DNA of 64,000 nucleotides from Halictus rubicundus (GCF_050948215.1 NW_027488578.1:744001-808000), one strand, 5' to 3'; counted from the first letter of the stretch, positions 41,650 through 56,799 are shown. The notes: generated from the sequence alone by a model not told the origin. Numbers and translations are program-made.

Positions 41650-44600
41650 AGGATAGAGGTTATGATACGATAGCGGATAGGATATAATGGAGTATAGGAT
41701 AGTAATGAGGATAGGATAGCGTTGAGGATAGGATAGGATAGAGGATATTATAGGATAGAGGATATGATACGATAGCGGATAGGATATAATGGAGTATAGG
41801 ATAGTAATGAGGATAGGATAGCGTTGAGGATAGGATAGGATAGAGGATAGGTTAGAATAGAGGTTAGGATAGTGTAGAGAATAGGATAGGATAGAGGATA
41901 GGATTGGATACAGTATAGAATAGGATAGAGCATAGGATAGGATAGGATTGAGGATAGGATAGGATAGGGGATAGGATAGGATAGGATAGGGGATAGGATA
42001 GGATAGAGGATATTATAGGAAAGAGGATAGGATAGGATAGAGGATAGGATAGGATAGAGGATAGGATAGGATAGAGGATAGGATACGATAGAGGATAGGA
42101 TAGGATAGGATAGAGGATAGGATAGGATAGGATAGAGGATAGGATTGGATAGAGGATAGGATAGGATAGAGAATAGGATAGGATAGAGGATAGGATAGGA
42201 TTGAGGATAGGATAGGATAGAGGATAGGATAGGATAGAGGATAGGATAGGATAGAGGATTGGATATGATAGAGGAAACGATATTCTAGAGAATAGGATAG
42301 GAGAGAGGATAGGATAGGATAGAGGATAGGATAGCAAAGCGGATAGGATAGGATAGGATACAGGATAGGATATCAAAGCGGATAGGATAGGATGTAGGAT
42401 TAGATAGGATGTAGGATTAGATAGGATAGAGGATAGGATAGGATAGAGGATAGGATGGGATAGATGATATTATAGGATAGAGGATAGAATATGATAGAGG
42501 ATACGATATTATACAGGATACGATAGGATAGAGGATTGGATAGGGGATTGGATAGGATAGAGGATAGGATAGGATAGAGGATAGGATAGGATAGAGGATA
42601 GGATAGGATAGAGGATAGGATAGGATGGAGGATAGGATAGGATAGAGGATAGGATAGGATAGAGGATAGGATAGGATAGAGGATAGGATAGGATAGAGGA
42701 TAGGATAGGATAGAGGATAGGATAGGATAGAGGATAGGATAGGATAGAGGATAGGATAGGATAGAGGATAGAATATGATAGAGGATACGATATTATACAG
42801 GATACGATAGGATAGAGGATTGGATAGGGGATTGGATAGGATAGAGGATAGGATAGGATAGAGGATAGGATAGGATAGAGGATAGGATAGGATAGAGGAT
42901 AGGATAGGATAGTGGATAGGATAGGATAGAGGATAGGATAGGATAGAGGATAGGATAGGATAGAGGATAGGATAGGATAGAGGATAGGATAGAGGATAGG
43001 ATAGGATAGAGGATAGGATAGGATAGAGGATAGGATAGGATAGAGGATAGGATAGAGGATACTATAGGATAGAGGATATGATAGAGGATAGGATAGAGGA
43101 TTGGATAGGATAGAGGATATTATAGGATAGAGGATATGATACGATAGCGGATAGGATATAATGGAGTATAGGATAGTAATGAGGATAGGATAGCGTTGAG
43201 GATAGGATAGGATAGAGGATATTATAGGATAGAGGATATGATACGATAGCGGATAGGATATAATGGAGTATAGGATAGTAATGAGGATAGGATAGCGTTG
43301 AGGATAGGATAGGATAGAGGATAGGTTAGGATAGAGGTTAGGATAGTGTAGAGAATAGGATAGGATAGAGGATAGGATTGGATACAGTATAGAATAGGAT
43401 AGAGCATAGGATAGGAAAGGATTGAGGATAGGATAGGATAGGGGATAGGATAGGATAGGATAGGGGATAGGATAGGATAGAGGATATTATAGGAAAGAGG
43501 ATAGGATAGGATAGAGGATAGGATAGGATAGAGGATAGGATAGGATAGAGGATAGGATAGGATAGAGGATAGGATAGGATAGAGGATAGGATAGGATAGG
43601 ATAGAGGATAGGATAGGATAGGATAGAGGATAGGATTGGATAGAGGATAGGATAGGATAGAGAATAGGATAGGATAGAGGATAGGATAGGATTGAGGATA
43701 GGATAGGATAGAGGATAGGATAGGATAGAGGATAGGATAGGATAGAGGATTGGATATGATAGAGGAAACGATATTCTAGAGAATAGGATAGGAGAGAGGA
43801 TAGGATAGGATAGAGGATAGGATAGCAAAGCGGATAGGATAGGATAGGATACAGGATAGGATATCAAAGCGGATAGGATAGGATGTAGGATTAGATAGGA
43901 TGTAGGATTAGATAGGATAGAGGATAGGATAGGATAGAGGATAGGATGGGATAGATGATATTATAGGATAGAGGATAGAATATGATAGAGGATACGATAT
44001 TATACAGGATACGATAGGATAGAGGATTGGATAGGGGATTGGATAGGATAGAGGATAGGATAGGATAGAGGATAGGATAGGATAGAGGATAGGATAGGAT
44101 AGAGGATAGGATAGGATAGAGGATAGGATAGGATAGAGGATAGGATAGGATAGAGGATAGGATAGGATAGAGGATAGGATAGGATAGAGGATAGGATAGG
44201 ATAGAGGATAGGATAGGATAGGATAGAGGATAGGATAGGATAGAGGATAGGATAGGATAGAGGATAGGATAGGATAGAGGATAGGATAGGATAGAGGATA
44301 GGATAGGATAGAGGATAGGATAGGATAGAGGATAGGATAGGATAGAGGATAGGATAGGATAGAGGATAGGATAGAGGATTGGTTAGTATAAAGGATAGGA
44401 GAGGAAAGAGGATAGGATAGGATAGAGGATAGGATAGAGGATAGGATAAGATAGAGGATACGATAGAGGATAGGATAGAGGATTGGATAGGATAGAGGAT
44501 ATTATAGGATAGAGGATATGATACGATAGCGGATAGGATATAATGGAGTATAGGATAGTAATGAGGATAGGATAGCGTTGAGGATAGGATAGGATAGAGG

Positions 44601-44795
44601 ATATTATAGGATAGAGGATATGATACGATAGCGGATAGGATATAATGGAGTATAGGATAGTAATGAAGATAGGATAGCGTTGAGGATAGGATAGGATAGA
44701 GGATAGGTTAGGATAGAGGATAGGATAGGATAGAGGATAGGGTAGGGGATTGGATAGGATAGAGGATAGGATAGGGTAGATGATATTATAGGCAA
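41650..44795 (+). repeat. Tandem higher-order array of 1.4-1.5-kb units
   Basis: A pair of TGATACGATAGCGG markers about 99 bp apart occurs at 41665/41764, 43138/43237 and 44519/44618, giving unit lengths of about 1473 and 1381 bp. Identical 61-codon minus-strand frames at 41748-41933 and 43222-43407 confirm the 1474-bp spacing. The TAGCAAAGCGG and GATGTAGGATTAGATAGG markers sit at matching places in the first two units. Confidence 0.83.
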
Positions 44796-46700
44796 GAGGA
44801 TAGGATATGATAGAGGATACGATATTATAGTGGATAGGATAGGATAGAGGATAGGATAGGATGGAGGATAGGATAGGGTTGAGGATAGGATAGGATAGAG
44901 GATAGGATAGAGGATTGGATAGGATAGAGGATATGATAGGATAGCGGATAGGATATAATGGAGTATAGGATAGGAATGAGGATAGGATAGGGTTCAGGAT
45001 AGCATAGGATAGAGGATAGGATAGGATAGAGGATATGTTAGGATAGAGGATAGGATAGGATAGAGGATAGGATAGGTTAGAGGATAGGATAGAATAGAGG
45101 ATAGGATAGGATAGAGGATGGGATAGGATAGAGGATAGGATAGGATAGAGGATGGGATAGGATAGAGGATAGGATATAATGGAGTATAGGATAGGAATGA
45201 GGATAGGATAGGGTTGAGGATAGGATAGGATAGAGGTTAGGATAGTGTAGAGAATAGGATAGGATAGAGGATAGGATAGGATAGAGGATAGGATAGGATA
45301 GAGGATGGGATAGGATAGAGGATAGGATAGGATAGAGGATAGGATAGGATAGAGGATAGGATAGAGGATAGGATAGGATAGAGGATAGGATAGGATAGAG
45401 GATAGGATAGGATAGGATAGAGGATAGGATAGGATAGATGATATTATAGGAAAGAGGATAGGATACGATAGAGGATACGATATTATAGAGAATAGGATAG
45501 GATAGAGTATCGGATAGGATAGGACAGAGGATAGGATAGGGGATTGGATAGGATAGAGGACAGGAGACGATAGAGGATAATATAGGATAGAGGATAGGAT
45601 AGGATAGAGAATAGGATAGGATAGATGATATTACAGGCAAGAGGATAGAATATGATATAGGACACGATATTATAGAGGATAGGATAGGATAGAGGATAGG
45701 ATCGGATAGAGGATAGGATAGGATAGAGGATAGGATAGGATAGAGGATAGGATAGGATAGAGGATAGGATAGGGGATTGGATAGGATAGAGGATAGGAGA
45801 CGATGGAGGATAGGATAGGATGTAGGATTGGATAGGATAGAGGATAGGATAGGATAGAGGATAGGGTAGGGGATTGGATAGGATAGAGGATAGGAGACGA
45901 TGGAGGATAGGATAGAGGATATGATAGAGGATAGGATAGAGGATATTATAGGATAGAGGATATGATACGATAGCGGATAGGATATAATGGAGTATAGGAT
46001 AGTAATGAGGATAGGATAGCGTTGAGGATAGGATAGGATAGAGGATAGGATATGATAGAGGATAGGTTAGGATAGAGGATAGGATAGGATAGAGGATAGG
46101 ATAGGATAGAGGATAAGATAGGATAGAGGATAGGTTAGGATAGAGGATAGGATAGGATAGAGGATAGGATAGAGGATAGGATAGAGGATAGGATAGAGGA
46201 TAGGATAGAGGATAGGATAGGATAGAGGATAGGATAGAGGATAGGATGCAGGATTGGATAGGATAGAGGATATTATAGGATAGAGGATATGATAGGATAG
46301 CGGATAGGATATAATGGAGTATAGGATAGGAATGAGGATAGGATAGCGTTGAGGATAGGATAGGATAGAGGGTAGGTTAGGATAGAGGATAGGATAGGAT
46401 AGAGGATAGGATAGGAAAGAGGATAGGATAGGATAGAGGATTGGATAGGATAGAGGATAGAATAGGATAGAGGATAGGATAGGATAGATGATATTATAGG
46501 ATAGAGGATAGAATATGATAGAGGATACGATATTATACAAGATACGATAGGATAGAGGATTGGATAGGGGATTGGACAGGATAGAGGATAGGAGACGATA
46601 GAGGATAGGATAGGATAGAGGATAGGATAGGATAGAGAATAGGATAGGATAGATGATATTATAGGCAAGAGGATAGGATATGATAGAGGATACGATATTA

Positions 46701-48473
46701 TAGAGGATAGGATAGGATAGAGGATAGGATAGGATAGGATAGAGGATAGGATAGGATAGATGATATTATAGGAAAGAGGATAGGATACGATAGAGGATAC
46801 GATATTATAGAGAATAGGATAGGATAGAGTATCGGATAGGATAGGACAGAGGATAGGATAGGGGATTGGATAGGATAGAGGACAGCAGACGATAGAGGAT
46901 AATATAGGATAGAGGATAGGATAGGATAGAGAATAGGATAGGATAGATGACATTACAGGCAAGAGGATAGAATATGATATAGGATACGATATTATAGAGG
47001 ATAGGATAGGATAGAGGATAGGATCGGATAGAGGATAGGATAGGATAGAGGATAGGATAGGATAGAGGATAGGATAGGATAGAGGATAGGATAGGATAGA
47101 GGATAGGATAGGGGATTGGATAGGATAGAGGATTGGAGACGATGGAGGATAGGATAGGATGTAGGATTGGATAGGATAGAGGATAGGATAGGATAGAGGA
47201 TAGGGTAGGGGATTGGATAGGATAGAGGATAGGAGACGATGGAGGATAGGATAGAGGATATGATAGGATAGAGGATATGATACGATAGCGGATAGGATAT
47301 AATGGAGTATAGGATAGTAATGAGGATAGGATAGGATAGAGGATAGGATAGGATAGAGGATAGGATAGAGGATAGGATAGAGGATAGGATAGAGGATAGG
47401 ATAGAGGATAGGATAGGATAGAGGATAGGATAGAGGATAGGATAGAGGATTGGATAGGATAGAGGATATTATAGGATAGAGGATATGATAGGATAGCGGA
47501 TAGGATATAATGGAGTATAGGATAGGAATGAGGATAGGATAGCGTTGAGGATAGGATTGGATAGAGGATAGGATAGGATAGAGGGTAGGTTAGGATAGAG
47601 GATAGGATAGGATAGAGGATAGGATAGGAAAGAGGATAGGATAGGATAGAGGATAGGTTAGGATAGACGATTGGATAGCATAAAGGATAGGTGAGGATAG
47701 AGAATAGGATAGCATTGTGGATAGGATAGGATAGTGGATAGGATAGGATAGAGCAGACGATAGAGGATAGGATAGGATCGAGGATAGGATAGGGGATTGG
47801 ATAGGATAGAGGATAGGAGACGATGGAGGATAGGATAGGATAGAGGATAGGATAGGATAGAGGATTGGATAAGATAGAGGATAGGTTAGGATAGAGGATA
47901 TGATACGATAGCGGATAGGATATAATGGAGTATACGATAGTAATGAGGATAGGATAGCGTTGAGGATAGGATAGGATAGAGGATAGGATAGGATAGAGGA
48001 TAGGTTAGGATAGAGGATAGGATAGGATAGAGGATAGGATAGGATAGAGGATAGGATAGGATAGAGGATAGGATAGGATAGAGTATAGGATAGGATAGAG
48101 GATAGGATAGGATAGGATAGAGGATAGGATAGAGGATTGGATAGGATAGAGGACAGGAGACGATATAAGATAAGATAGGGGATTGGATAGGATAGAGGAT
48201 AGGATAGGATAGAGGATAGGATAGGGGATTGGATAGGATAGAGGATAGGATAGGATAGAGGATAGGATAGGGGATTGGATAGGATAGAGGATAGGAGACG
48301 ATGGAGGATAGGATAGGATAGAGGATAGGATAGGATAGAGGGTTGGATAGTATAAAGGATAGGTGAGGATAGAGAATAGGATAGCATTGAGGATAGGATA
48401 GGATAGTGGGTAGGATAGGATAGAGCAGACGATAGAGGATAGGATAGGATCGAGGATAGGATAGGGGATTGGA
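46701..48473 (+). repeat. Partner copy of 9391-11180
   Basis: This is a segment of about 1.8 kb that aligns with 9391-11180 at offsets of 37310 to 37293 bp and shares the rare GACAGCAGACGATAG variant. Its left neighbour around 46273-46700 and right neighbour beyond 48473 belong to other families. Confidence 0.85.
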
Positions 48474-48539
48474 TATGATAGAGGATAGGAGACGATGGAG
48501 GATAGGATAGGATAGAGGATAGGATAGGATAGAGGATTG

Positions 48540-51500
48540 GATAAGATAGAGGATAGGTTAGGATAGAGGATAGGATAGGATAGGTTAGAGGATAGGATAG
48601 GATAGAGGATAGGATAGGATAGAGGATAGGATAGGATAGAGGATAGGATAGGATAGAGGGTAGGATAGGATAGAGGATAGGATAGGATAGAGGATAGGAT
48701 AGGATAGAGGATAGGATAGGATAGAGGATAGGATAGGATAGAGGATAGGATAGGATAGGATAGAGGATAGGATAGGATAGAGGATAGGATAGGATAGAGG
48801 ATAGGATAGGATAGAGGATAGGATAGGATAGAGGATAGGATAGGATAGAGGATAGGATAGGATAGAGGATAGGATAGAGGATTGGTTAGTATAAAGGATA
48901 GGAGAGGATAGAGGATAGGATAGGATAGAGGATAGGATAGAGGATAGGATAGGATAGAGGATAGGATAGGATAGAGGGTAGGATAGGATAGGATAGAGGA
49001 TAGGATAGAGGATAGGATAGGATAGAGGATAGGATAGAGGATTGGATAGGATAGAGGATATTATAGGATAGAGGATATGAGAGGATAGCGGATAGGATAT
49101 AATGGAGTATAGGATAGTAATGAGGATAGGATAGCGTTGAGGATTGGATAGGATAGAGGATATTATAGGATAGAGGATATGATACGATAGCGGATAGGAT
49201 ATAATGGAGTATAGGATAGTAATGAGGATAGGATAGCGTTGAGGATAGGATAGGATAGAGGATAGGTTAGGATAGAGGATAGGATAGGATAGAGGATAGG
49301 ATAGGATAGAGGATAGGATAGGATAGAGGATAGGATAGGATAGAGGATAGGATAGGATAGAGGATAGGATAGGATAGAGGATAGGATAGGATAGAGGATA
49401 GGATAGGATAGAGGATAGGATAGGATAGAGGATAGGATAGGATAGAGGATAGGATAGGATAGAGGATAGGATAGGATAGAGGATAGGATAGGATAGAGGA
49501 TAGGATAGGATAGAGGATAATATAGGATAGAGGATAGGATAGGATAGAGAATAGGATAGGATAGATGACATTACAGGCAAGAGGATAGAATATGATATAG
49601 GATACGATATTATAGAGGATAGGATAGGATAGAGGATAGGATCGGATAGTTGATAGGATAGGATAGAGGATAGGATAGGATAGAGGATAGGATAGGATAG
49701 AGGATAGGATAGGATAGAGGATAGGATAGAGGATAGGATAGAGGATAGGATAGGATAGAGGATAGGATAGAGGATAGGATAGAGGATTGGATAGGATAGA
49801 GGATATTATAGGATAGAGGATATGATAGGATAGCGGATAGGATATAATGGAGTATACGATAGTAATGAGGATAGGATAGCGTTGAGGATAGGATAGGATA
49901 GAGGATAGGATAGGATAGAGGATAGGTTAGGATAGAGGATAGGATAGGATAGAGGATAGGATAGGATAGAGGATAGGATAGGATAGAGGATAGGATAGGA
50001 TAGAGTATAGGATAGGATAGAGGATAGGATAGGATAGGATAGAGGATAGGATAGAGGATTGGATAGGATAGAGGACAGGAGACGATATAAGATAAGATAG
50101 GGGATTGGATAGGATAGAGGATAGGATAGGATAGAGGATAGGATAGGGGATTGGATAGGATAGAGGATAGGATAGGATAGAGGATAGGATAGGGGATTGG
50201 ATAGGATAGAGGATAGGATAGGGGATTGGATAGGATAGAGGATAGGATAGGATAGAGGATAGGATAGGGGATTGGATAGGATAGAGGATAGGAGACGAAC
50301 GGAGGATAGGATAGGATAGAGGGTTGGATAGTATAAAGGATAGGTGAGGATAGAGAATAGGATAGCATTGAGGATAGGATAGGATAGTGGGTAGGATAGG
50401 ATAGAGCAGACGATAGAGGATAGGATAGGATCGAGGATAGGATAGGGGATTGGATATGATAGAGGATAGGAGACGATGGAGGATAGGATAGGATAGAGGA
50501 TAGGATAGGATAGAGGATTGGATAAGATAGAGGATAGGTTAGGATAGAGGATAGGATAGGATAGGTTAGAGGATAGGATAGGATAGAGGATAGGATAGGA
50601 TAGAGGATAGGATAGGATAGAGGATAGGATAGGATAGAGGGTAGGATAGGATAGAGGATAGGATAGGATAGAGGATAGGATAGGATAGAGGATAGGATAG
50701 GATAGAGGATAGTATAGGATAGAGGATAGGATAGGATAGGATAGAGGATAGGATAGGATAGAGGATAGGATAGGATAGAGGATAGGATAGGATAGAGGAT
50801 AGGATAGGATAGAGGATAGGATAGGATAGAGGATAGGATAGGATAGAGGATAGGATAGGATAGAGGATAGGATAGGATAGAGGATAGGATAGGATAGAGG
50901 ATAGGATAGGATAGAGGATAGGATAGAGGATTGGTTAGTATAAAGGATAGGAGAGGATAGAGGATAGGATAGGATAGAGGATAGGATAGAGGATAGGATA
51001 GGATAGAGGATAGGATAGGATAGAGGGTAGGATAGGATAGGATAGAGGATAGGATAGAGGATAGGATAGGATAGAGGATAGGATAGAGGATAGGATAGAG
51101 GATTGGATAGGATAGAGGATATTATAGGATAGAGGATATGAGAGGATAGCGGATAGGATATAATGGAGTATAGGATAGTAATGAGGATAGGATAGCGTTG
51201 AGGATTGGATAGGATAGAGGATATTATAGGATAGAGGATATGATACGATAGCGGATAGGATATAATGGAGTATAGGATAGTAATGAGGATAGGATAGCGT
51301 TGAGGATAGGATAGGATAGAGGATAGGTTAGGATAGAGGATAGGATAGGATAGAGGATAGGATAGGATAGAGGATAGGATAGGATAGAGGATAGGATAGG
51401 ATAGAGGATAGGATAGGATAGAGGATAGGATAGGATAGAGGATAGGATAGGATAGAGGATAGGATAGGATAGAGGATAGGATAGGATAGAGGATAGGATA

Positions 51501-51700
51501 GGATAGAGGATAGGATAGGATAGAGGATAGGATAGGATAGAGGATAGGATAGGATAGAGGATAGGATAGGATAGAGGATAGGATAGGATAGAGGATAGGA
51601 TAGGATAGAGGATAGGATAGGATAGAGGATAGGATAGGATAGAGGATAGGATAGGATAGAGGATAATATAGGATAGAGGATAGGATAGGATAGAGAATAG
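48540..51700 (+). repeat. Tandem duplication with 2049/2061-bp period
   Basis: The TGGTTAGTATAAAGG marker is at 48883 and 50932 (2049 bp apart). The GAGGATAGCGG marker is at 49081 and 51142 and the CGATAGCGG marker at 49185 and 51246 (both 2061 bp apart). The 12-bp change equals one short monomer. Homogeneous 17-mer runs of about 300-400 bp follow the marker cluster in both copies. Confidence 0.82.
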
Positions 51701-52990
51701 TATAGGATAGATGACATTACAGGCAAGAGGATAGAATATGATATAGGATACGATATTATAGAGGATAGGATAGGATAGAGGATAGGATCGGATAGTTGAT
51801 AGGATAGGATAGAGGATAGGATAGGATAGAGGATAGGATAGGATAGAGGATAGGATAGAGGATAGGATAGAGGATAGGATAGGATAGAGGATAGGATAGA
51901 GGATAGGATAGAGGATTGGATAGGATAGAGGATATTATAGGATAGAGGATATGATAGGATAGCGGATAGGATATAATGGAGTATAGGATAGGAATGAGGA
52001 TAGGATAGCGTTGAGGATAGGATAGGATAGAGGATAGGATAGGATAGAGGATGGGTTAGGATAGAGGATAGGATAGGATAGAGGATAGGATAGGATAGAG
52101 GATAGGATAGGATAGAGGATAGGATAGGATAGAGGATAGGATAGGATAGAGGATAATATAGGATAGAGGATAGGATAGGATAGAGAATAGGATAGGATAG
52201 ATGACATTACAGGCAAGAGGATAGAATATGATATAGGATACGATATTATAGAGGATAGGATAGGATAGAGGATAGGATCGGATAGTTGATAGGATAGGAT
52301 AGAGGATAGGATAGGATAGAGGATAGGATAGGATAGAGGATAGGATAGAGGATAGGATAGAGGATAGGATAGGATAGAGGATAGGATAGAGGATAGGATA
52401 GAGGATTGGATAGGATAGAGGATATTATAGGATAGAGGATATGATAGGATAGCGGATAGGATATAATGGAGTATAGGATAGGAATGAGGATAGGATAGCG
52501 TTGAGGATAGGATAGGATAGAGGATAGGATAGGATAGAGGATGGGTTAGGATAGAGGATAGGATAGGATAGAGGATAGGATAGGATAGAGGATAGGATAG
52601 GATAGAGGATAGGATAGGATAGAGTATAGGATAGGATAGAGGATAGGATAGGATAGAGGATAATATAGGATAGAGGATAGGATAGGATAGAGAATAGGAT
52701 AGGATAGATGACATTACAGGCAAGAGGATAGAATATGATATAGGATACGATATTATAGAGGATAGGATAGGATAGAGGATAGGATCGGATAGTTGGTAGG
52801 ATAGGATAGAGGATAGGATAGGATAGAGGATAATATAGGATAGAGGATAGGATAGGATAGAGAATAGGATAGGATAGATGACATTACAGGCAAGAGGATA
52901 GAATATGATATAGGATACGATATTATAGAGGATAGGATAGGATAGAGGATAGGATCGGATAGTTGATAGGATAGGATAGAGGATAGGATA
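51670..52990 (+). repeat. Nested tandem duplications with 490, 507 and 170-bp spacing
   Basis: The rare motif ATGACATTACAGGCAAGAGG starts at 51711, 52201, 52708 and 52878. Spacings are 490, 507 and 170 bp. The second is 17 bp longer than the first, and the third equals ten monomers. This is the densest cluster of this motif seen in the window and shows stepwise amplification in whole monomers. Confidence 0.87.
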
Positions 52991-53749
52991 GGATAGAGGA
53001 TAGGATAGGATAGAGGATAGGATAGAGGATAGGATAGAGGATAGGATAGGATAGAGGATAGGATAGAGGATAGGATAGAGGATTGGATAGGATAGAGGAT
53101 AGGATAGAGGATAGGATAGGATAGAGGATAGGATAGAGGATAGGATAGAGGATTGGATAGGATAGAGGATAGGATAGGATAGAGGATAGGATAGGATAGA
53201 GGATAGGATAGGATAGAGGATAGGATAGGATAGAGGATAGGATAGGATAGAGGATAGGATAGGATAGAGGATAGGATAGGATAGAGGATAGGATAGGATA
53301 GAGGATAGGATAGGATAGAGTATAGGATAGGATAGAGGATAGGATAGGATAGAGGATAGGATAGAGGATTGGATAGGATAGAGGACAGGAGACGATATAA
53401 GATAAGATAGGGGATTGGATAGGATAGAGGTAGTAGTAGGAAAGAGGATAGGATAGGGTAGAGGATAGGTTAGGATAGACGATTTTATAGCATAAAGGAT
53501 AGGTGAGGATAGAGAATAGGATAGCATTGTGGATAGGATAGGATAGTGGATAGGATAGGATAGAGCAGACGATAGAGGATAGGATAGGATCGAGGATAGG
53601 ATAGGGGATTGGATAGGATAGAGGATAGGAGACGATGGAGGATAGGATAGGATAGAGGATAGGATAGGATAGAGGATTGGATAAGATAGAGGATAGGTTA
53701 GGATAGAGGATATGATACGATAGCGGATAGGATATAATGGAGTATAGAG

Positions 53750-55523
53750 GATAGGTTAGGATAGAGAATAGGATAGGATAGGATAGAGGATAGGATAGGA
53801 TAGAGGATAGGATAGGATAGAGGATAGGATAGGATAGAGGATAGGATAGGATAGAGGATAGGATAGGATAGAGGATAGGATAGGATAGAGGATAGGATAG
53901 GATAGAGGATAGGATAGGATAGAGGATAGGATAGGATAGAGGATAGGATAGGATAGAGGATAGGATAGGATAGAGGATAGGATAGGATAGAGGATAGGAT
54001 AGGATAGAGGATAGGATAGGATAGAGGATAGGATAGGATAGAGGATAGGATAGGATAGAGGATAGGATAGGATAGAGGATAGGATAGGATAGAGGATAGG
54101 ATAGGATAGAGGATAGGATAGGATAGAGGATAGGATAGGATAGAGGATAGGATAGGATAGAGGATAGGATAGGATAGAGGATAGGATAGGATAGAGGATA
54201 GGATAGGATAGAGGATAGGATAGGATAGAGGATAGGATAGGATAGAGGATAGGATAGGATAGAGGATAGGATAGGATAGAGGATAGGATAGGATAGAGGA
54301 TAGGATAGGATAGAGGATAGGATAGGATAGAGGATAGGATAGGATAGAGGATAGGATAGGATAGAGGATAGGATAGGATAGAGGATAGGATAGGATAGAG
54401 GATAGGATAGGATAGAGGATAGGATAGGATAGAGGATAGGATAGGATAGAGGATAGGATAGGATAGAGGATAGGATAGGATAGAGGATAGGATAGGATAG
54501 AGGATAGGATAGGATAGAGGATAGGATAGGATAGAGGATAGGATAGGATAGAGGATAGGATAGGATAGAGGATAGGATAGGATAGAGGATAGGATAGGAT
54601 AGAGGATAGGATAGGATAGAGGATAGGATAGGATAGAGGATAGGATAGAGGATTGGTTAGTATAAAGGATAGGAGAGGATAGAGGATAGGATAGGATAGA
54701 GGATAGGATAGAGGATAGGATAGAGGATTGGATAGGATAGAGGATATTATAGGATAGAGGATATGAGAGGATAGCGGATAGGATATAATGGAGTATAGGA
54801 TAGTAATGAGGATAGGATAGCGTTGAGGATTGGATAGGATAGAGGATATTATAGGATAGAGGATATGATACGATAGCGGATAGGATATAATGGAGTATAG
54901 GATAGTAATGAGGATAGGATAGCGTTGAGGATAGGATAGGATAGAGGATAGGTTAGGATAGAGGATAGGATAGGATAGAGGATAGGATAATATAGAGGAT
55001 AGGATAGGATAGAGGATAGGTTAGGATAGAGGATAGGATACGATAGAGGATAGGACAGGATAGAGGATAGGATAGGATAGAGGATAGGATAGGATAGAGG
55101 ATAGGATAGGGGATTCTATAGGATAGAGGATAGGAGACGATGGAGGATAGGATAGGATAGAGGATAGGATAGGGTAGAGGATAGGATAGGATAGAGGATA
55201 GGATAGGATAGAGGATACGATAGGATAGGATAGAGGATACGATAGGATAGGATAGAGGATACGATAGGATAGAGGAGAGGATAGGATAGAGGATAGGATA
55301 GAGGATAGGATAGAGGATTGGATAGGATAGAGGATATGATAGGATAGCGGATAGGATAGGGTTCAGGATAGGATAGGATAGAGGATAGGATAGGATAGAG
55401 GATATGTTAGGATAGAGGATAGGATAGGATAGAGGATAGGATAGGATAGAGGATAGGATAGGATAGAGGATAGGATTGGATAGAGGATAGGATAGGATAG
55501 AGAATAGGATAGGATAGAGGATA
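53750..55523 (+). repeat. Copy of 6310-8100, including a homogeneous 17-mer tract (53774-54640)
   Basis: Offsets to the left copy are 47440 at GAGAATAGG (6324 and 53764) and 47423 after the pure tract (7231 and 54654, 7688 and 55111). The pure tract here holds about 51 monomers. The left boundary near 53747 is a new junction: GATATAATGGAGTAT runs directly into AGAGGATAGG, where other copies continue with a longer diverged run. Confidence 0.84.
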
Positions 55524-56799
55524 GGATAGGATTGAGGATAGGATAGGATAGAGGATAGGATAGGATAGAGGATAGGATAGGATAGAGGATAGGATAGGAT
55601 AGAGGATAGGATAGGATAGAGGATAGGATAGGATAGGATAGAGGATAGGATAGGATAGAGGATATGATAGGATAGAGGATAGGATGGGATAGAGGATAGG
55701 ATAGGATATAGGATAGGATAGAGGATAGGATAGGATAGAGGATAGGATAGGATAGAGGATAGGATAGGATAGAGGATAGGATTGGATAGAGGATAGGATA
55801 GGATAGAGGATAGGATAGGATAGAGGATAGGATAGGATAGAGGATAGGATAGGATAGAGGATAGGATAGGATAGAGGATAGGATAGGATAGAGGATAGGA
55901 TAGGATAGAGGATAGGATAGGATAGAGGATAGGATAGGATAGAGGATAGGATAGGATAGAGGATAGGATAGGATAGAGGATAGGATAGGATAGAGGATAG
56001 GATAGGATAGAGGATAGGATAGGATAGAGGATAGGATAGGATAGAGGATAGGATAGGATAGAGGATAGGATAGGATAGAGGATAGGATAGGATAGAGGAT
56101 AGGATAGGATACAGGATAGGATAGGATAGAGGATAGGATAGGATAGAGGATAGGATAGGATAGAGGATAGGATAGGATAGAGGATAGGATAGGATAGAGG
56201 ATAGGATAGGATAGAGGATAGGATAGGATAGAGGATAGGATAGGATAGAGGATAGGATAGGATAGAGGATAGGATAGGATAGAGGATAGGATAGGATAGA
56301 GGATAGGATAGGATAGAGGATAGGATAGGATAGAGGATAGGATAGAGGATTGGTTAGTATAAAGGATAGGAGAGGATAGAGGATAGGATAGGATAGAGGA
56401 TAGGATAGAGGATAGGATAGAGGATTGGATAGGATAGAGGATATTATAGGATAGAGGATATGAGAGGATAGCGGATAGGATATAATGGAGTATAGGATAG
56501 TAATGAGGATAGGATAGCGTTGAGGATTGGATAGGATAGAGGATATTATAGGATAGAGGATATGATACGATAGCGGATAGGATATAATGGAGTATAGGAT
56601 AGTAATGAGGATAGGATAGCGTTGAGGATAGGATAGGATAGAGGATAGGTTAGGATAGAGGATAGGATAGGATAGAGGATAGGATAGGATAGAGGATAGG
56701 ATAGGATAGAGGATAGGTTAGGATAGAGGATAGGATACGATAGAGGATAGGACAGGATAGAGGATAGGATAGGATAGAGGATAGGATAGGATAGAGGAT

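Noticed and set aside
1061..53527. Dozens of minus-strand open frames of 60-941 codons inside the satellite
   Set aside because: All read the same Ser/Tyr/Pro/Leu/Ile periodic peptide that results from a stop-free 17-bp unit. Frames cross duplication boundaries freely and have no other coding character.
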